Counted from the stretch's first letter, positions 41,933-51,824 are shown. The stretch: 64,000 nucleotides of DNA from Aquiflexum balticum DSM 16537 (GCF_900176595.1 NZ_LT838813.1:5474001-5538000), one strand, 5' to 3'. Translations and numbers: made by a program. The notes: a model not told the origin generated them from the sequence alone.

Positions 41933-41966
41933 GTCTCTCATCTCATGTCTAATGTCTTGTATCTAA
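41933..41966. repeat. 7-base repeat (TCTCATG/TCTAATG type)
   Basis: TCTCTCA, TCTCATG, TCTAATG, TCTTGTA, TCTAAAA. Like the nosL upstream repeat. Confidence 0.6.
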
Positions 41967-41974
41967 AAAATTTG

Positions 41975-43560
41975 GAACACAGCTCTCCTTTACCGAAATG
42001 TGGAACGCAGGTCTATTTAGAGGTTTGTTTTTTTGATGTCCTTTTAAGTGAGTGACGTTTACTTCATTTTTTTGACTTCTTCTCTCTTACTTTTTTGCTT
42101 GACCAAAAAAGTAACAATCCCGATAGCTATCGGGTCAAGACAATGAGATCCTATCAGCGCACAAGGCCAATGCCGGCCCGGCTCATTGTCTTCCTGCCCG
42201 CAACCCTGCTGAAATAAGGTTGGATTTAATACTGAGGTTTTTCTGCCACAGCCCCAAAGCGGGCTGAACTTTGATTAGCCCCGGGCAAGGTGCTTCATCA
42301 ATCCTTAGGTTTACACCAACCTCCCTGCACTGCAACCCGGGGTCAGAAGGCGAAGATCGAGTCAATTTCGGTCACAGATTCTATTTTGGAACGATGACCC
42401 TTTTTACCGAAATGTGGAATGCAAACCCTATACGGGAGGAATTTGCAGACCTGTAGCACCTGTCCCGAGATGCATAATTTCGGTATTATTGGGGTAGACA
42501 CCGGAGTTTGGAAACTCCGTACTCAGATGTCACGAAGCCAGAGTCTTCGGACAACGCAAGCAGCCCTGAAAGGGCGATTTATGATAGCCCCGGGTAAGGT
42601 GCTTCATCAATCCTTAGGTTTCCCCAAACCTCCCTGCACCGCAGCCCGGGGTATGAAGGCGACGATGAAGTAATTTCGGTCACAAATTCTATTTAGGAAC
42701 ACCGACCCTTTTTACCGAAATGTGGAACGTAAACCTAAATCGGTTAATTGATTATTGATGTTAAATTATGTGAGTAAAGTCCAATTCATCTTTTTCACAT
42801 TAATTCTCTTACTTTTTTGCTTGACCAAAAAAGTAACAATCCCGAGCTATCGGGACAAGACAATGAGATCCTATCAGCGCACAAGGCCAATGCCGGCCCG
42901 GCTCATTGTCTTCCTCCCTGCTACCCCTACGAATTTGTGAAAGTGTAGAAATGAGATTTTTATTCCAACAGCCCCAAAGTGGGCTGAACTGTGATTAGCC
43001 CCGGGTAAGGTGCTTCACCAATCCTTAGGTTTCCACCAACTTCCCTGCACCGCAGCCCGGGGTCTTGAAGGCAACGATTTAATAAATTTCGGTCACAAAC
43101 TCTATTTTGGAACACCGACCCTGTTTACCGAAATGTGGAACGTAAACCTAAATCGGTTAATTGATTATTGATGTTAAATTAAGTGAGTAAAGTCCAATTC
43201 ATCTTTTTCACATTAATTCTCTTACTTTTTTGCTTGACCAAAAAAGTAACAATCCCGATAGCTATCGGGACAAGACAATGAGATCCTATCAGCGCGCAAG
43301 GCCAGTGCCGGCCCGGCTCATTGTCTTCCTCCCCACTATCCTACAGACATAAGATTGGATTTAATACTGAGGTTTTTTTGCCACAGCCCCAAAGCGGGCT
43401 GAACTTTGATTAGCCCCGGGTAAGGTGCTTCGAAATGTCTTTCGTCTTCCACCAACCTCCCTGCACCGCAGCCCGGGGTATGAAGGCAACGATTTAAGCA
43501 ATTTCGGTCACAGATTCTATTTTGGAAAACCGAACCTGTTTACCGAAATGTGGAACGCAA
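41975..43560. repeat. Array of ~415-bp hairpin-rich repeats
   Basis: Three full and one partial unit (about 41975-42425, partial 42430-42730, 42730-43146, 43146-43560), each ending ACCGAAATGTGGAACG. Each full unit has in order: the palindrome TTACTTTTTTG - CTTGAC - CAAAAAAGTAA, a small palindrome CCCGATAGCTATCGGG, stem AAGACAATGAG / CTCATTGTCTT, CAGCCCCAAAGCGGGCTG, GCCCCGGG... / ...CCCGGGGT, and ATTTCGGT / ACCGAAAT. Units 4 and 5 are nearly identical. No protein; ORFs here are shadows. 43146-43560 ends 121 bases before the IS. Confidence 0.82.
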
Positions 43561-43732
43561 ACTCTATTCCTACCCTTTTTGATACCCAAAATCCAAATCT
43601 AAAATCATCAATCTAAAACCTGCAGGCAGGTCTACCTTTCCCAACCTTCATCCGTCATCCTTTCCTCATCTGTTCTCTCATGATATAGGTTGACACCAAA
43701 ATTGTGGATAAATTTCTTAAATTGAAATTATC

Positions 43733-44074
43733 ATGACAATAGATGAGAGGCGGAGAAGGCGTTTCAGCGAAGAATTCCGTAAAGAACAAGTCTGTCTGAT
43801 CGAGAGTGGCCGGGTCTCAATAATTGAGGTAAGTAGGCTGCATGAGGTCAAGGTGGAGAGTGTGAAAAGATGGTTGGTCCGTTTCGGTAAGAAGAAGCTT
43901 CCAGAGAAGATAATTGTGACTACTGGCAGGGACATTGACAGACTGCGTGAACTTGAGAAGGAAAACCGCAGGTTGCTTGAGCTTATCGGCAGACAGCAAG
44001 TTGAACTTGTCTACCAGAAGGAACTGATCATTCTGGCCGAGGAAAAACTTGGAGAAAATTTCAAAAAAAAGTAA
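43733..44074 (+). CDS. IS3-family transposase OrfA
   Basis: 113 residues, helix-turn-helix (ERRRRRFSEEFRKEQVCLIE, then VSIIEVSRLHEVKVESVKRW) and leucine zipper region (ELEKENRRLLELIGRQQVEL). Binds the IS ends. Ends in a slippery A8G run (44063-44071) where -1 frameshifting could fuse it to OrfB, as known in this family. Confidence 0.85.
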   Translation: MTIDERRRRRFSEEFRKEQVCLIESGRVSIIEVSRLHEVKVESVKRWLVRFGKKKLPEKIIVTTGRDIDRLRELEKENRRLLELIGRQQVELVYQKELIILAEEKLGENFKKK

Positions 44075-44997
44075 TGGTCCCGTTGCTGATGTCGCTCAGG
44101 GGAAGTCTGTCAGTGCATGGGATTCCAATGGAAAGATTCTACAGCTATGTCGGCATAAGCCGGCAGGGTTTTTCGAAGGCCGCCCAGCGGTACAAGGAGG
44201 AGTGCCGGATGGTTGGGGAGTTTGCCGTACTGGTAAAGTCTTACAGACTGGAGAAAGATAGAAGGGCGGGTTCGAGATCTGTTTTCCACAACCTTGGGAT
44301 CAAATCCGGGTATGGCATCGGGACAAACAAATTCGAGCGTCTCATGTCGTCAAATGGACTGGTGCTTCCGGCGCTGAACACGAGGATTGTCACCACAAAG
44401 TCTTCAATGCAGAGCTGGAACTATCCCAATCTGCTCAATGGACTGACTATCAACGATATAAATATGGCCGTGGTAGGTGATCTGACTTATATCAATATCT
44501 GTGGGAGGCGCTATTTTCTTTTCTGCCTGACCGATATTTACAGCGCAAGGATAGTCGGTTCCGGTTTTGGGGAAAGTATGAGGGCAGAGGATGCGAAATC
44601 CGCACAGGACCAATGGGTCGGACTCAGAGGGAAGGAGAACCTGATGGACTGCATCCACCACACAGATGGCGGGACCCAATATTTCTCGGCCCTCTACCTC
44701 GGAGGCCTAAATAAACTGGGAGTCCGCGTAAGCTGTGCAAAAAACTGTCTGATGAACGGATATGCCGAGCAGAGGAACGGACTGATCAAACACCATCTGG
44801 TGCCTACCATAAAGGCATGGGAAAAAGCAGGTCTGAAAAGAGAATTCGAAAGGATCATACATGTTTACAACTATGAGAGAAAACAGGAAGGCCTGGGGTG
44901 GCTCAGTCCTGTGGAGTTCGAGAAAAAGATTTCGGGCTTGTCTGAAAAACCCGGTCACACCCTATATGATTTCGGTCAAAATAAAAATGGGTTTTAG
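44074..44997 (+). CDS. IS3-family transposase OrfB (DDE integrase core)
   Basis: 307 residues with the DDE triad D136 (VVGDLTY), D198 (HHTDGGTQY) and E232 (NGYAEQRNG), about 61 and 33 residues apart. ATG overlaps the OrfA stop by one base (TAATG); in the -1 frame relative to OrfA. Intact, so the IS may be active. Confidence 0.87.
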   Translation: MVPLLMSLRGSLSVHGIPMERFYSYVGISRQGFSKAAQRYKEECRMVGEFAVLVKSYRLEKDRRAGSRSVFHNLGIKSGYGIGTNKFERLMSSNGLVLPALNTRIVTTKSSMQSWNYPNLLNGLTINDINMAVVGDLTYINICGRRYFLFCLTDIYSARIVGSGFGESMRAEDAKSAQDQWVGLRGKENLMDCIHHTDGGTQYFSALYLGGLNKLGVRVSCAKNCLMNGYAEQRNGLIKHHLVPTIKAWEKAGLKREFERIIHVYNYERKQEGLGWLSPVEFEKKISGLSEKPGHTLYDFGQNKNGF

Positions 44998-45294
44998 GAG
45001 GCATGAAGCGACCAAAAAGAGCCTTGAAAAAAGAGCAGCCCAAAAAAGTTTAGGCTGCCCATGGCCTCTGGCCTTTTCAGTCGATCAGGATCATTCCTTG
45101 AAAGGTTGCTCCCCAGCAGAGCCCTTCTCCGCTTATCCTGATAAATTAAATATAATTCCTACTTTTGGTTTTCACCAGAAAAGTTATCAACAAGGTTTGG
45201 GGTTTAGGTAGGGAACCTGTCAACCTATATCATGAAAGTTCAATCCTTCTACATCCCCAAATCTAAAATCATCAATCTAAAATCTACCTTTCCC

Positions 45295-45328
45295 TTCATC
45301 CTTCATCCCTTATCCTTCATCCTTTCCT
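45295..45328. repeat. 7-base repeat (TTCATCC) at the 3' end of a glycosyltransferase gene
   Basis: TTCATCC, TTCATCC, CTTATCC, TTCATCC, TTTCC. The TGA stop codon of the 45317-46369 gene falls inside it. Confidence 0.7.
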
Positions 45329-46369
45329 CCCCCTCATCACCTCAAAATTCCCCCTCAACGTAAACCGCTCCTGAACCAACTCAAACCCCTTTTCTCCCAA
45401 ACGCTTCCGCATGCCTGCATCACGTACCAGGGTCAATAAGGCCTCCTTCCATTCGGCTGAACCAGCAGCCAAAAAACCATTTTCCCCATTCCTCACTACC
45501 TCCACATTCATCCCTACAGGCGATGCCACCACAGGCAGTCCACAGGCCATATATTGAATCAATTTATAGGCACATTTGCCCCGCTCCCATTCATCGTCGG
45601 GCAAAGGCATAATGCCGATATCCATCTGCAAAATGGCCGCCACCTCCCCAGTCTCTGACCAGGGTATCATCTTCAAATCCCCCTGAAAGGAAAAACCATC
45701 ATGCCCATTGACCAATAACAATCCGGCATTGGCTTCCCGGCAAACTTCTTCCAATTCCTGCTTGATGGCTTTCACATATTTCAAGGTCGAGGGAGAACCT
45801 ATCCAACCTATCCAAACCTTACCGGATTCTTTCGCCTCCTTTTTTCTATATCGGGTGGGGTCTATCACTGTGGGCAACAAAATAACCGACCTTGCCCCGG
45901 ATTCCTCGGCCCTTTTTGCCAAATATTCATTCCCCGCAAATACCATCCTCGCTCTTGCCATTACCCTGTCTATCTTTCTCCCCAATAAATTCCTGACCAA
46001 AAAATTCCCCTGTGTATCATAGCGGTGAAATACCGCATCATCATAATCCACCACATACCCCGGTCCCAAATGCGCCAATATCCATTCCGCCCAGGCCGGC
46101 AAGTAAGGAAACAACTCCTTTTCCACCCATACCAAATCATACCGCCAAGCCCCCATCAACACCCAAAACCTGTTCAGATAACAGCCCAATACATTCCATA
46201 TTCCGGGCCTACGCCGCCTATATACATCCTTCAAATACTCCTCATTAAAAAAAGAAGCTACCCGCACCCCATACCCCGCTTCTTCCCACAAGGGTAAAAA
46301 CTGATAGGTCCTCAACCTACTACTTGCACCCATGCGCGGATACTTGGGAAGAAAAAGGATTTTTTTCAT
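45317..46369 (-). CDS. Glycosyltransferase family 4-like protein
   Basis: 350 residues. GT-B fold: N-terminal KKILFLPKYPRMGASSRLRT, a YVVDYDDAVFHRYD acidic motif, then IGWIGSPSTLKYV and the C-terminal QYMACGLPVVASPVGMN nucleotide-sugar region. Transfers a sugar during EPS assembly. The stop codon lies within a 7-base repeat, so the natural end may differ. Starts seven bases before the next gene. Confidence 0.85.
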   Translation of the reverse strand: MKKILFLPKYPRMGASSRLRTYQFLPLWEEAGYGVRVASFFNEEYLKDVYRRRRPGIWNVLGCYLNRFWVLMGAWRYDLVWVEKELFPYLPAWAEWILAHLGPGYVVDYDDAVFHRYDTQGNFLVRNLLGRKIDRVMARARMVFAGNEYLAKRAEESGARSVILLPTVIDPTRYRKKEAKESGKVWIGWIGSPSTLKYVKAIKQELEEVCREANAGLLLVNGHDGFSFQGDLKMIPWSETGEVAAILQMDIGIMPLPDDEWERGKCAYKLIQYMACGLPVVASPVGMNVEVVRNGENGFLAAGSAEWKEALLTLVRDAGMRKRLGEKGFELVQERFTLRGNFEVMRGRKG

Positions 46370-46375
46370 TTTGAT

Positions 46376-47617
46376 TTAGGGGGCCGCCGCCGCCCTCTTC
46401 TTCGCCTCAATAATCTCCTCCCTCCGCTGATAATACCTGATTTTTTCTTGCGCCCTCAAATGACGTAGATGTTTATTATAGGAAATCAAAAAGAAACAGA
46501 ACAATAAGAAATAGATCATGGTCATGTTTTTCATACGCATGACTATACCAAGGTTACTCAGTGCATTCATAAAAGCTAAGGTTACAGGAACAAAAGTAAT
46601 CATCCCGGCTTTTATAAAAACAGGCATATCTCTGATCGCTTCAGGTGTCCAATTCCGATAAATAAAAAAACTCAACCAAAGATAGAGTGCATTTTCAAAA
46701 GAACTCATAAAGGCCATAATATTATGGGCATCAAAAAACAAAGGTCTGAACATATAGGTAAATAATTTCATTGGCCATGAATAGGATGAAATATCCACAC
46801 CTGAACCCACCCTCGCATTATTAAGATTTGAAACTTTGCTTTCAGAAAATGCCTCCATTGATTCTAAAGAAAAATCAGTCAATTTCAAAGCTGCAAGAGT
46901 ACTATCCATCAATGAAAATGCAAAATACAATGCCAAGGCCCCCAAAATATATTTATATTCTTTTTTAATTTCAGTTCCTAATAAAATGGCTATTCCAGCA
47001 CCTGCAATTAATGCCTGTCCCATGTGAGGTCTAGTGAAATAAACAAAAAATAAAGCAACAATAGCCATCCACCATCTTGATCTGTAATTCTGAATCCCAA
47101 ATAAAAACAGTGCTATTCCCCAAAACGCGACTGAATCCTTCCCAACTCCTGATGACCAAAAATGTAGGTTTGGAAAATAAAAGATTAATGGAAATAAAGG
47201 AATGTTCAAGACTGAATGATTAGTAGGGAACAATTCTACTACCATAATAAAGATGTACCTGATCCCCATAAATCCTAAAAAACCAAATAGAATATTGCCG
47301 GTAACATAACTCAAACCCAAAACCTGACTTGGAAAATAACATAACCATAAAATGAATGTAGTCCCCTCACCAAAATACTTCATCCAATCAGGGTCGATAA
47401 TTTTGACTTGTTCCATCCCAAATCGCCAATAACCTTGAGAGTCACCACCGAAATTTAAAATATAATAAGTAAAGAATAAACTAAAAAAAAGATGATAAAA
47501 AAGCAGATAATGTAGGTGCAACTCATATTTATGAGGCACCTTAAACCTCTTGGCCATGCTACTGTTGGAATTGACCAAGAAAATCAAACAAATAACTATT
47601 ACTATAAGATCAAGCAA
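46376..47617 (-). CDS. EPS polymerase-like membrane protein (Wzy/EpsG-like), copy 2
   Basis: 413 residues with ~10 membrane helices. Motifs shared with copy 1 at 38571: YYILNFGGDSQGYW, FPNLHFWSSGVGKD, NLGIVMRMKNM. Looks complete with a good N-terminus (MLDLIVIVICLIFLV). Ends in an Ala-rich tail (EAKKRAAAAP). Probably the working polymerase, given the damage to copy 1. Confidence 0.8.
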   Translation of the reverse strand: MLDLIVIVICLIFLVNSNSSMAKRFKVPHKYELHLHYLLFYHLFFSLFFTYYILNFGGDSQGYWRFGMEQVKIIDPDWMKYFGEGTTFILWLCYFPSQVLGLSYVTGNILFGFLGFMGIRYIFIMVVELFPTNHSVLNIPLFPLIFYFPNLHFWSSGVGKDSVAFWGIALFLFGIQNYRSRWWMAIVALFFVYFTRPHMGQALIAGAGIAILLGTEIKKEYKYILGALALYFAFSLMDSTLAALKLTDFSLESMEAFSESKVSNLNNARVGSGVDISSYSWPMKLFTYMFRPLFFDAHNIMAFMSSFENALYLWLSFFIYRNWTPEAIRDMPVFIKAGMITFVPVTLAFMNALSNLGIVMRMKNMTMIYFLLFCFFLISYNKHLRHLRAQEKIRYYQRREEIIEAKKRAAAAP

Positions 47618-47665
47618 TCTTTAAACTATTTATAAATGAAATCAAATTCTCTTCATTATGAAATT

Positions 47666-48781
47666 TTAACCTTTTTTTCCAAGCTCTGACAAATATAAAT
47701 CTTCTAATTCCTTACAATATCTTTCAGAAGTGTAATTCTCCTTTGCCCTTAAATATCCTGATTGACCTAATTTTTTTCGCTTCAAAGGATCATGCAACAA
47801 ATCTAGTATCTTTTCCGCCAATAATTTGGGCCTTTGAGGAGGAATTAGAAAACCTGTTACTTCATCCAACACAATATTTTTAAGACCGCCAACCTTTGTT
47901 GCAATAACCGGCAATTCATGTAGCATGGCCTCCACAGCTGCTAAGCCAAATCCTTCATGCGCGGATGGCAAGCAAAAAACATCCATGATGTTAAAAAATG
48001 GATTTGGATCATGATGATAGCCTACTGATATAAATTGTTTTTCAATTCCCATCTTTTTGGCAATGTCCTCCAACATCTCCAAATCAGGCCCTTTTCCAAG
48101 TAGCAAAAATTTAATTTTAGGAGAATTAATTATTTTAACCGACTCTAAAATATCTGAAAATCTTTTGACATCATTAAACACTCTTCCTACTGAACCAATG
48201 ATAAAATCACCTTCTGAAATCCCATATTTTTCCTTCAAGCTTTTTGAATCCTTCTCATTACCTCTTGGTGGTATTGGCACTCCATTGTTTATCAACAAAA
48301 CCTTTTTTTCGGATATTTTCACTTTCTTGATCAGAAAATCGCAGACTGCTGGAGAAATACCGATTATCTTATCTGATAACATTACAAAAATTCTTTGAAG
48401 ATATATCGCTTTCTTGGATCTCGTAGTCGGTTCAGAAGTTTCCTCCAATATAATAATCGGAACATGACCAATTGACCCACCTATTGCAGCCATGGTCATT
48501 CCTTCAAAAATAGCTCCATGAATAATATGTGGCCTGAACCTCTTAATGACATTCAAAACATCTCTATGTTTTTGCCATTCAAAAGGATGTTTAAATGAAC
48601 CAACTACAATCAATTCAACACCCAACTCTCTTAATTTATCAGCAATAGGGCCTCCTGCCCAAGTACAGATTATTTTTAATTCATATTTATCCTTGTCCAA
48701 GTACTCTGACAAAAACATTCTCCTCCTCTCAACTCCTCCTGATGAAATCGTTTCAATACAGTGTAGAATCCGGATTTTCAT
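47666..48781 (-). CDS. Glycosyltransferase family 4
   Basis: 371 residues, GT-B fold. N-terminal ETISSGGVERRRMFLSEYLD, linker GSVGRVFNDVKRFSDIL and the conserved PSAHEGFGLAAVEAMLHELP, VIATKVGG motif. Start overlaps the stop of the upstream GT gene by one base (TAATG). Adds a sugar to the EPS repeat unit. Confidence 0.9.
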   Translation of the reverse strand: MKIRILHCIETISSGGVERRRMFLSEYLDKDKYELKIICTWAGGPIADKLRELGVELIVVGSFKHPFEWQKHRDVLNVIKRFRPHIIHGAIFEGMTMAAIGGSIGHVPIIILEETSEPTTRSKKAIYLQRIFVMLSDKIIGISPAVCDFLIKKVKISEKKVLLINNGVPIPPRGNEKDSKSLKEKYGISEGDFIIGSVGRVFNDVKRFSDILESVKIINSPKIKFLLLGKGPDLEMLEDIAKKMGIEKQFISVGYHHDPNPFFNIMDVFCLPSAHEGFGLAAVEAMLHELPVIATKVGGLKNIVLDEVTGFLIPPQRPKLLAEKILDLLHDPLKRKKLGQSGYLRAKENYTSERYCKELEDLYLSELGKKG

Positions 48782-49884
48782 TAATCTTGATCGTTTTGGT
48801 AAATCTTCATTAATTGCTCAAGATAAGCTTCAACCGAAAACCTTTTGATCTCATTTTTTGCTTTTTCACCAAGTTGGAGTCTTTCGGAAGCTGACAAATC
48901 TGCCATTCTATTCATTGCATGGAATATTTCCTCTTCATTATTCGGATCAATTAAAACCCCACTTCCACTCCCTCCAATTACTTCTGAGGTTCCTCCATTT
49001 TTTGTGACAATTGATGGTAATCCAACTTTCATGGCTTCAATCAGTGATACTGAGGATCCTTCGGTATAGGAAGGCAAAACAAATACATCCGCTTTCCTTA
49101 AAAAAGAAAACACATCTTCTTGATATCCCCAAAAAATGACCTGGTCTTTAATCTGTAAATGTTCGCATAATTCAACAAGACTTTCCTTCTCCGGACCTTC
49201 ACCCACAATCCATAACTTAAAATCAAAGGAGCTATTTGATTTATAAAGTAAAGAAAAAGCACTGATAAGACGCTCAAGATTTTTTATCTTAACTAATCTT
49301 CCTGTATAAATGAATTTGAATTGACTGCTTTGGTTTGAATCAATTCCTTGTGTGGAAACATTTTCTTCTGAGTTTCCTGTAATTTGACCTCCAACAGGAT
49401 TATACAATACCTTGATTTTTTCTGAAGGAACTTCTCCTAATCGAACGATATAGCTTGAGACTGATTCTGAAATTGCAATGACAAAATGGGCTTTGGAGTA
49501 AACATATTTAAAGATCCACTTCCAATAACTATGGTGGTTTGGTAAGCCTATTTCTTCACCTATGATCATTGGTGTTTTAATCAGGTTTCCAATCAATATC
49601 CCATGAAAATTTGCTTCACTTCCTTGGCAATGGATTACATCAGGTTTAATTTGGTTTATCAATTTCCTCAATTCATAAAATATTGAAAAATTGGGAATTC
49701 TAGGAGACTTGCCCAAAACAATGACCTTTACTCCGGATTTTGATAAATTTTCAGCTACACGTCCTCCTTTTCCAAGTACGATAATGGTTACATCCGCAAT
49801 CTTGTTAATCTCAGGTATGGTGTTATCCAAAACTTTTTCAACCCCACCAAAATCAAGCTCTGAAACTATCCGAACTATTTTCAA
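48781..49884 (-). CDS. Glycosyltransferase family 4
   Basis: 367 residues. N-terminal VSELDFGGVEKVLDNTI, linker KFIYTGRLVKIKNLERLISA, motif PSYTEGSSVSLIEAMKVGLP, SIVTKNGG. Closely packed (1-4 base overlaps) with neighbours, one transcript. Confidence 0.9.
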   Translation of the reverse strand: MKIVRIVSELDFGGVEKVLDNTIPEINKIADVTIIVLGKGGRVAENLSKSGVKVIVLGKSPRIPNFSIFYELRKLINQIKPDVIHCQGSEANFHGILIGNLIKTPMIIGEEIGLPNHHSYWKWIFKYVYSKAHFVIAISESVSSYIVRLGEVPSEKIKVLYNPVGGQITGNSEENVSTQGIDSNQSSQFKFIYTGRLVKIKNLERLISAFSLLYKSNSSFDFKLWIVGEGPEKESLVELCEHLQIKDQVIFWGYQEDVFSFLRKADVFVLPSYTEGSSVSLIEAMKVGLPSIVTKNGGTSEVIGGSGSGVLIDPNNEEEIFHAMNRMADLSASERLQLGEKAKNEIKRFSVEAYLEQLMKIYQNDQD

Positions 49885-50828
49885 TTTTTATAAATATATC
49901 TCACACAAAACTTCAAGTAATTTCGGAAGTGAAATTTAATCCAATCAGAATCAAAGATTTTCTTCAATACACTATCAGGGAATTTATAGGGAAAGCTCAT
50001 TAGAAAAAAATTGTTGGGAATCTGAATTAAAATCCGGTTTATTCTCTGGATGTTCTCCTTTAGTGTATAAAAATTAAATAAGTTAAAGTATAAATACTTT
50101 GATATAAACTTGTTGAAATCCTTTTTTGAAACTTTTGAGGATTCAGCCGAATTTTCAAAATAATTCTCTTCTATGAGTTTACTGAAAACAGTTTCCTCAA
50201 TTAAATACTGTTTTTGGGTAGCTCTTTGGGAATCATCTTGACCATAAAATACTAATTTATTTGATATATATATTCCATCTCCATAATAAAGCGAGGACCT
50301 CAACCAAACATCCACATCTTCCCCCAACTTTAACCTTTCATCGAACCCTGGGTTTTTGTCGAAAAACTCTTTTTTCAGAACAGTACCTGAGGTAAAAAAC
50401 ATAATATTGATTGGGGCTATCTTAAAATAGTTTGTGAGATGGTGGTATTTAATTGATTTCCCATCTTCAAGTTTTATAGAATCATATTTTGTCCCGATAA
50501 TACCAACGGTTGGATTTTCAATCAATACTTGCCTTACTGCCGATAGATAATCTGGATGCCAATAGTCATCTGCATCCAAGAATGCCAGGTAATCAAAAGT
50601 TGCATTTTTTATTCCTTCGTTCCTTGCCGAAGAAACTCCCCTGTTAGGCTGACTTAATAATTTGACCTTATTGGCAAAATATCTAAGAACTTCATTTTCA
50701 CCCCCATCGGTAGACCCATCATTAATCACTATAATTTCAAATTCCTGAAACTTTTGTTCCAATACAGAATCAATAGCTCTTTTTATGTATTTGGATTTAT
50801 TAAATAAGGGAATTATTACACTAAACAA
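49881..50828 (-). CDS. Glycosyltransferase family 2
   Basis: 315 residues. GT-A fold: N-terminal SVIIPLFNKSKYIKRAIDSV, EIIVINDGSTDGG, DXD-like LAFLDADDYWHPDYL. Typical inverting GT2 of EPS loci. Confidence 0.9.
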   Translation of the reverse strand: MFSVIIPLFNKSKYIKRAIDSVLEQKFQEFEIIVINDGSTDGGENEVLRYFANKVKLLSQPNRGVSSARNEGIKNATFDYLAFLDADDYWHPDYLSAVRQVLIENPTVGIIGTKYDSIKLEDGKSIKYHHLTNYFKIAPINIMFFTSGTVLKKEFFDKNPGFDERLKLGEDVDVWLRSSLYYGDGIYISNKLVFYGQDDSQRATQKQYLIEETVFSKLIEENYFENSAESSKVSKKDFNKFISKYLYFNLFNFYTLKENIQRINRILIQIPNNFFLMSFPYKFPDSVLKKIFDSDWIKFHFRNYLKFCVRYIYKN

Positions 50829-50864
50829 TTTTTACGGCTTTCTAAAAAACTCTTTGAACATAGA

Positions 50865-51824
50865 TTAACTCAAAAATCTTTTAAGCTTAATGGCATTATA
50901 AAAGCCAATCAATTTACTGATTGATTGAAATTTTGGTCCTCCAATGAACACCTCATCTTTTACATTGAGTTTTGAGATATTATCCTTTGCATTGGTAATC
51001 AATTCCGGATATAGCGGATACACATCATAGATAAATTTCAAAAACAATTTTTTCAAAACAGTTCTTGTTCTATTGCTATTCTCTACCTCCAATATATTGG
51101 ATTGATAACTGAGATAACTTCCAAGCATTGACTTATATGCTCCGAAAGATTTTTGTCGGCTTACGTTTTGGGAATTTGGTAAACGATAAAAAACTTTTGC
51201 TTCAGGTTCAAATATCACTTTGCCTGATTTTAATAATACCCTGCAAAAAAACTCACCATCTTGATTCATTAATAAATCCTCCTTCCAATCACCTGCCTTT
51301 AGAATCAACTCCCGTGATGCAAGCCAAGAGCAGTTTGCCATCATCTGACCATTACTCCAATTATCTAAGAGCCATTCCAACCCTGATTCAGAAGATTTGT
51401 AATTGGGTCTATGCTCAAAATTGACATCTAGAATACTATCAGAAAAATGGGTCCACTTCCCAAAAACAACTGTATTTGAATCACAATCTTTTAATGCCTC
51501 TATTTGGTTTTTAATTTTATTTTTTTCCAATATATCATCCGAATCCAAGTATTGAATATATTCCCCTTTTGATTCCTGAAAACCCAGATTTCTTGCCGCA
51601 GAGGCTCCTTTTTTCTCCTGCTTTAAAACTCTGATTATGTTTGGATACTGACTGCTTAAAGTTTCAATAATTGAAAAACTGTTATCAGTAGATTGATCAT
51701 CTACAACGATTATTTCAATTTTTGCCCAGGTCTGATCTAAAACTGATTCAATGGTTTCACCAATGAATTTTTCCGCATTATAGCAAGGGATAATTACTGA
51801 AACCAAATAGTCCTTCACCATCAA
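50865..51824 (-). CDS. Glycosyltransferase family 2
   Basis: 319 residues. N-terminal SVIIPCYNAEKFIGETIESV, VVDDQSTDNS, GEYIQYLDSDDILEKN (DXD). Overlaps the upstream GT4 gene by 4 bases. Confidence 0.9.
   Translation of the reverse strand: MMVKDYLVSVIIPCYNAEKFIGETIESVLDQTWAKIEIIVVDDQSTDNSFSIIETLSSQYPNIIRVLKQEKKGASAARNLGFQESKGEYIQYLDSDDILEKNKIKNQIEALKDCDSNTVVFGKWTHFSDSILDVNFEHRPNYKSSESGLEWLLDNWSNGQMMANCSWLASRELILKAGDWKEDLLMNQDGEFFCRVLLKSGKVIFEPEAKVFYRLPNSQNVSRQKSFGAYKSMLGSYLSYQSNILEVENSNRTRTVLKKLFLKFIYDVYPLYPELITNAKDNISKLNVKDEVFIGGPKFQSISKLIGFYNAIKLKRFLS

Larger units (their letters stand above)
43681..45232 (+). mobile_element. IS3-family insertion sequence
   Basis: Terminal inverted repeats: left TGATATAGGTTGACA (43681-43695) and right its inverse TGTCAACCTATATCA (45218-45232), extendable by TCA. 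Contains two overlapping transposase frames (43733-44074 and 44074-44997). No clear target duplication is seen. About 235 bases of non-coding sequence lie between the second frame and the right end. Inserted in the EPS locus. Confidence 0.88.

Noticed and set aside
42755-42940. Small ORFs inside the ~415-base repeats (for example FTLILLLFCLTKKV...)
   Set aside because: The frame is not kept between repeat copies and the sequence is explained by hairpin arms; treated as non-coding.
41975-43560. Possible CRISPR or retron array
   Set aside because: Unit length ~415 bases with long internal hairpins and no short spacers; no reverse transcriptase or Cas gene in the window.
44049-44261. 70-codon ORF inside the IS
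   Set aside because: Third-frame shadow of transposase OrfB.
43678-45235. Target site duplication of the IS
   Set aside because: TCA and TGA next to the ends are part of an extended inverted repeat, not a direct repeat; no duplication could be identified.
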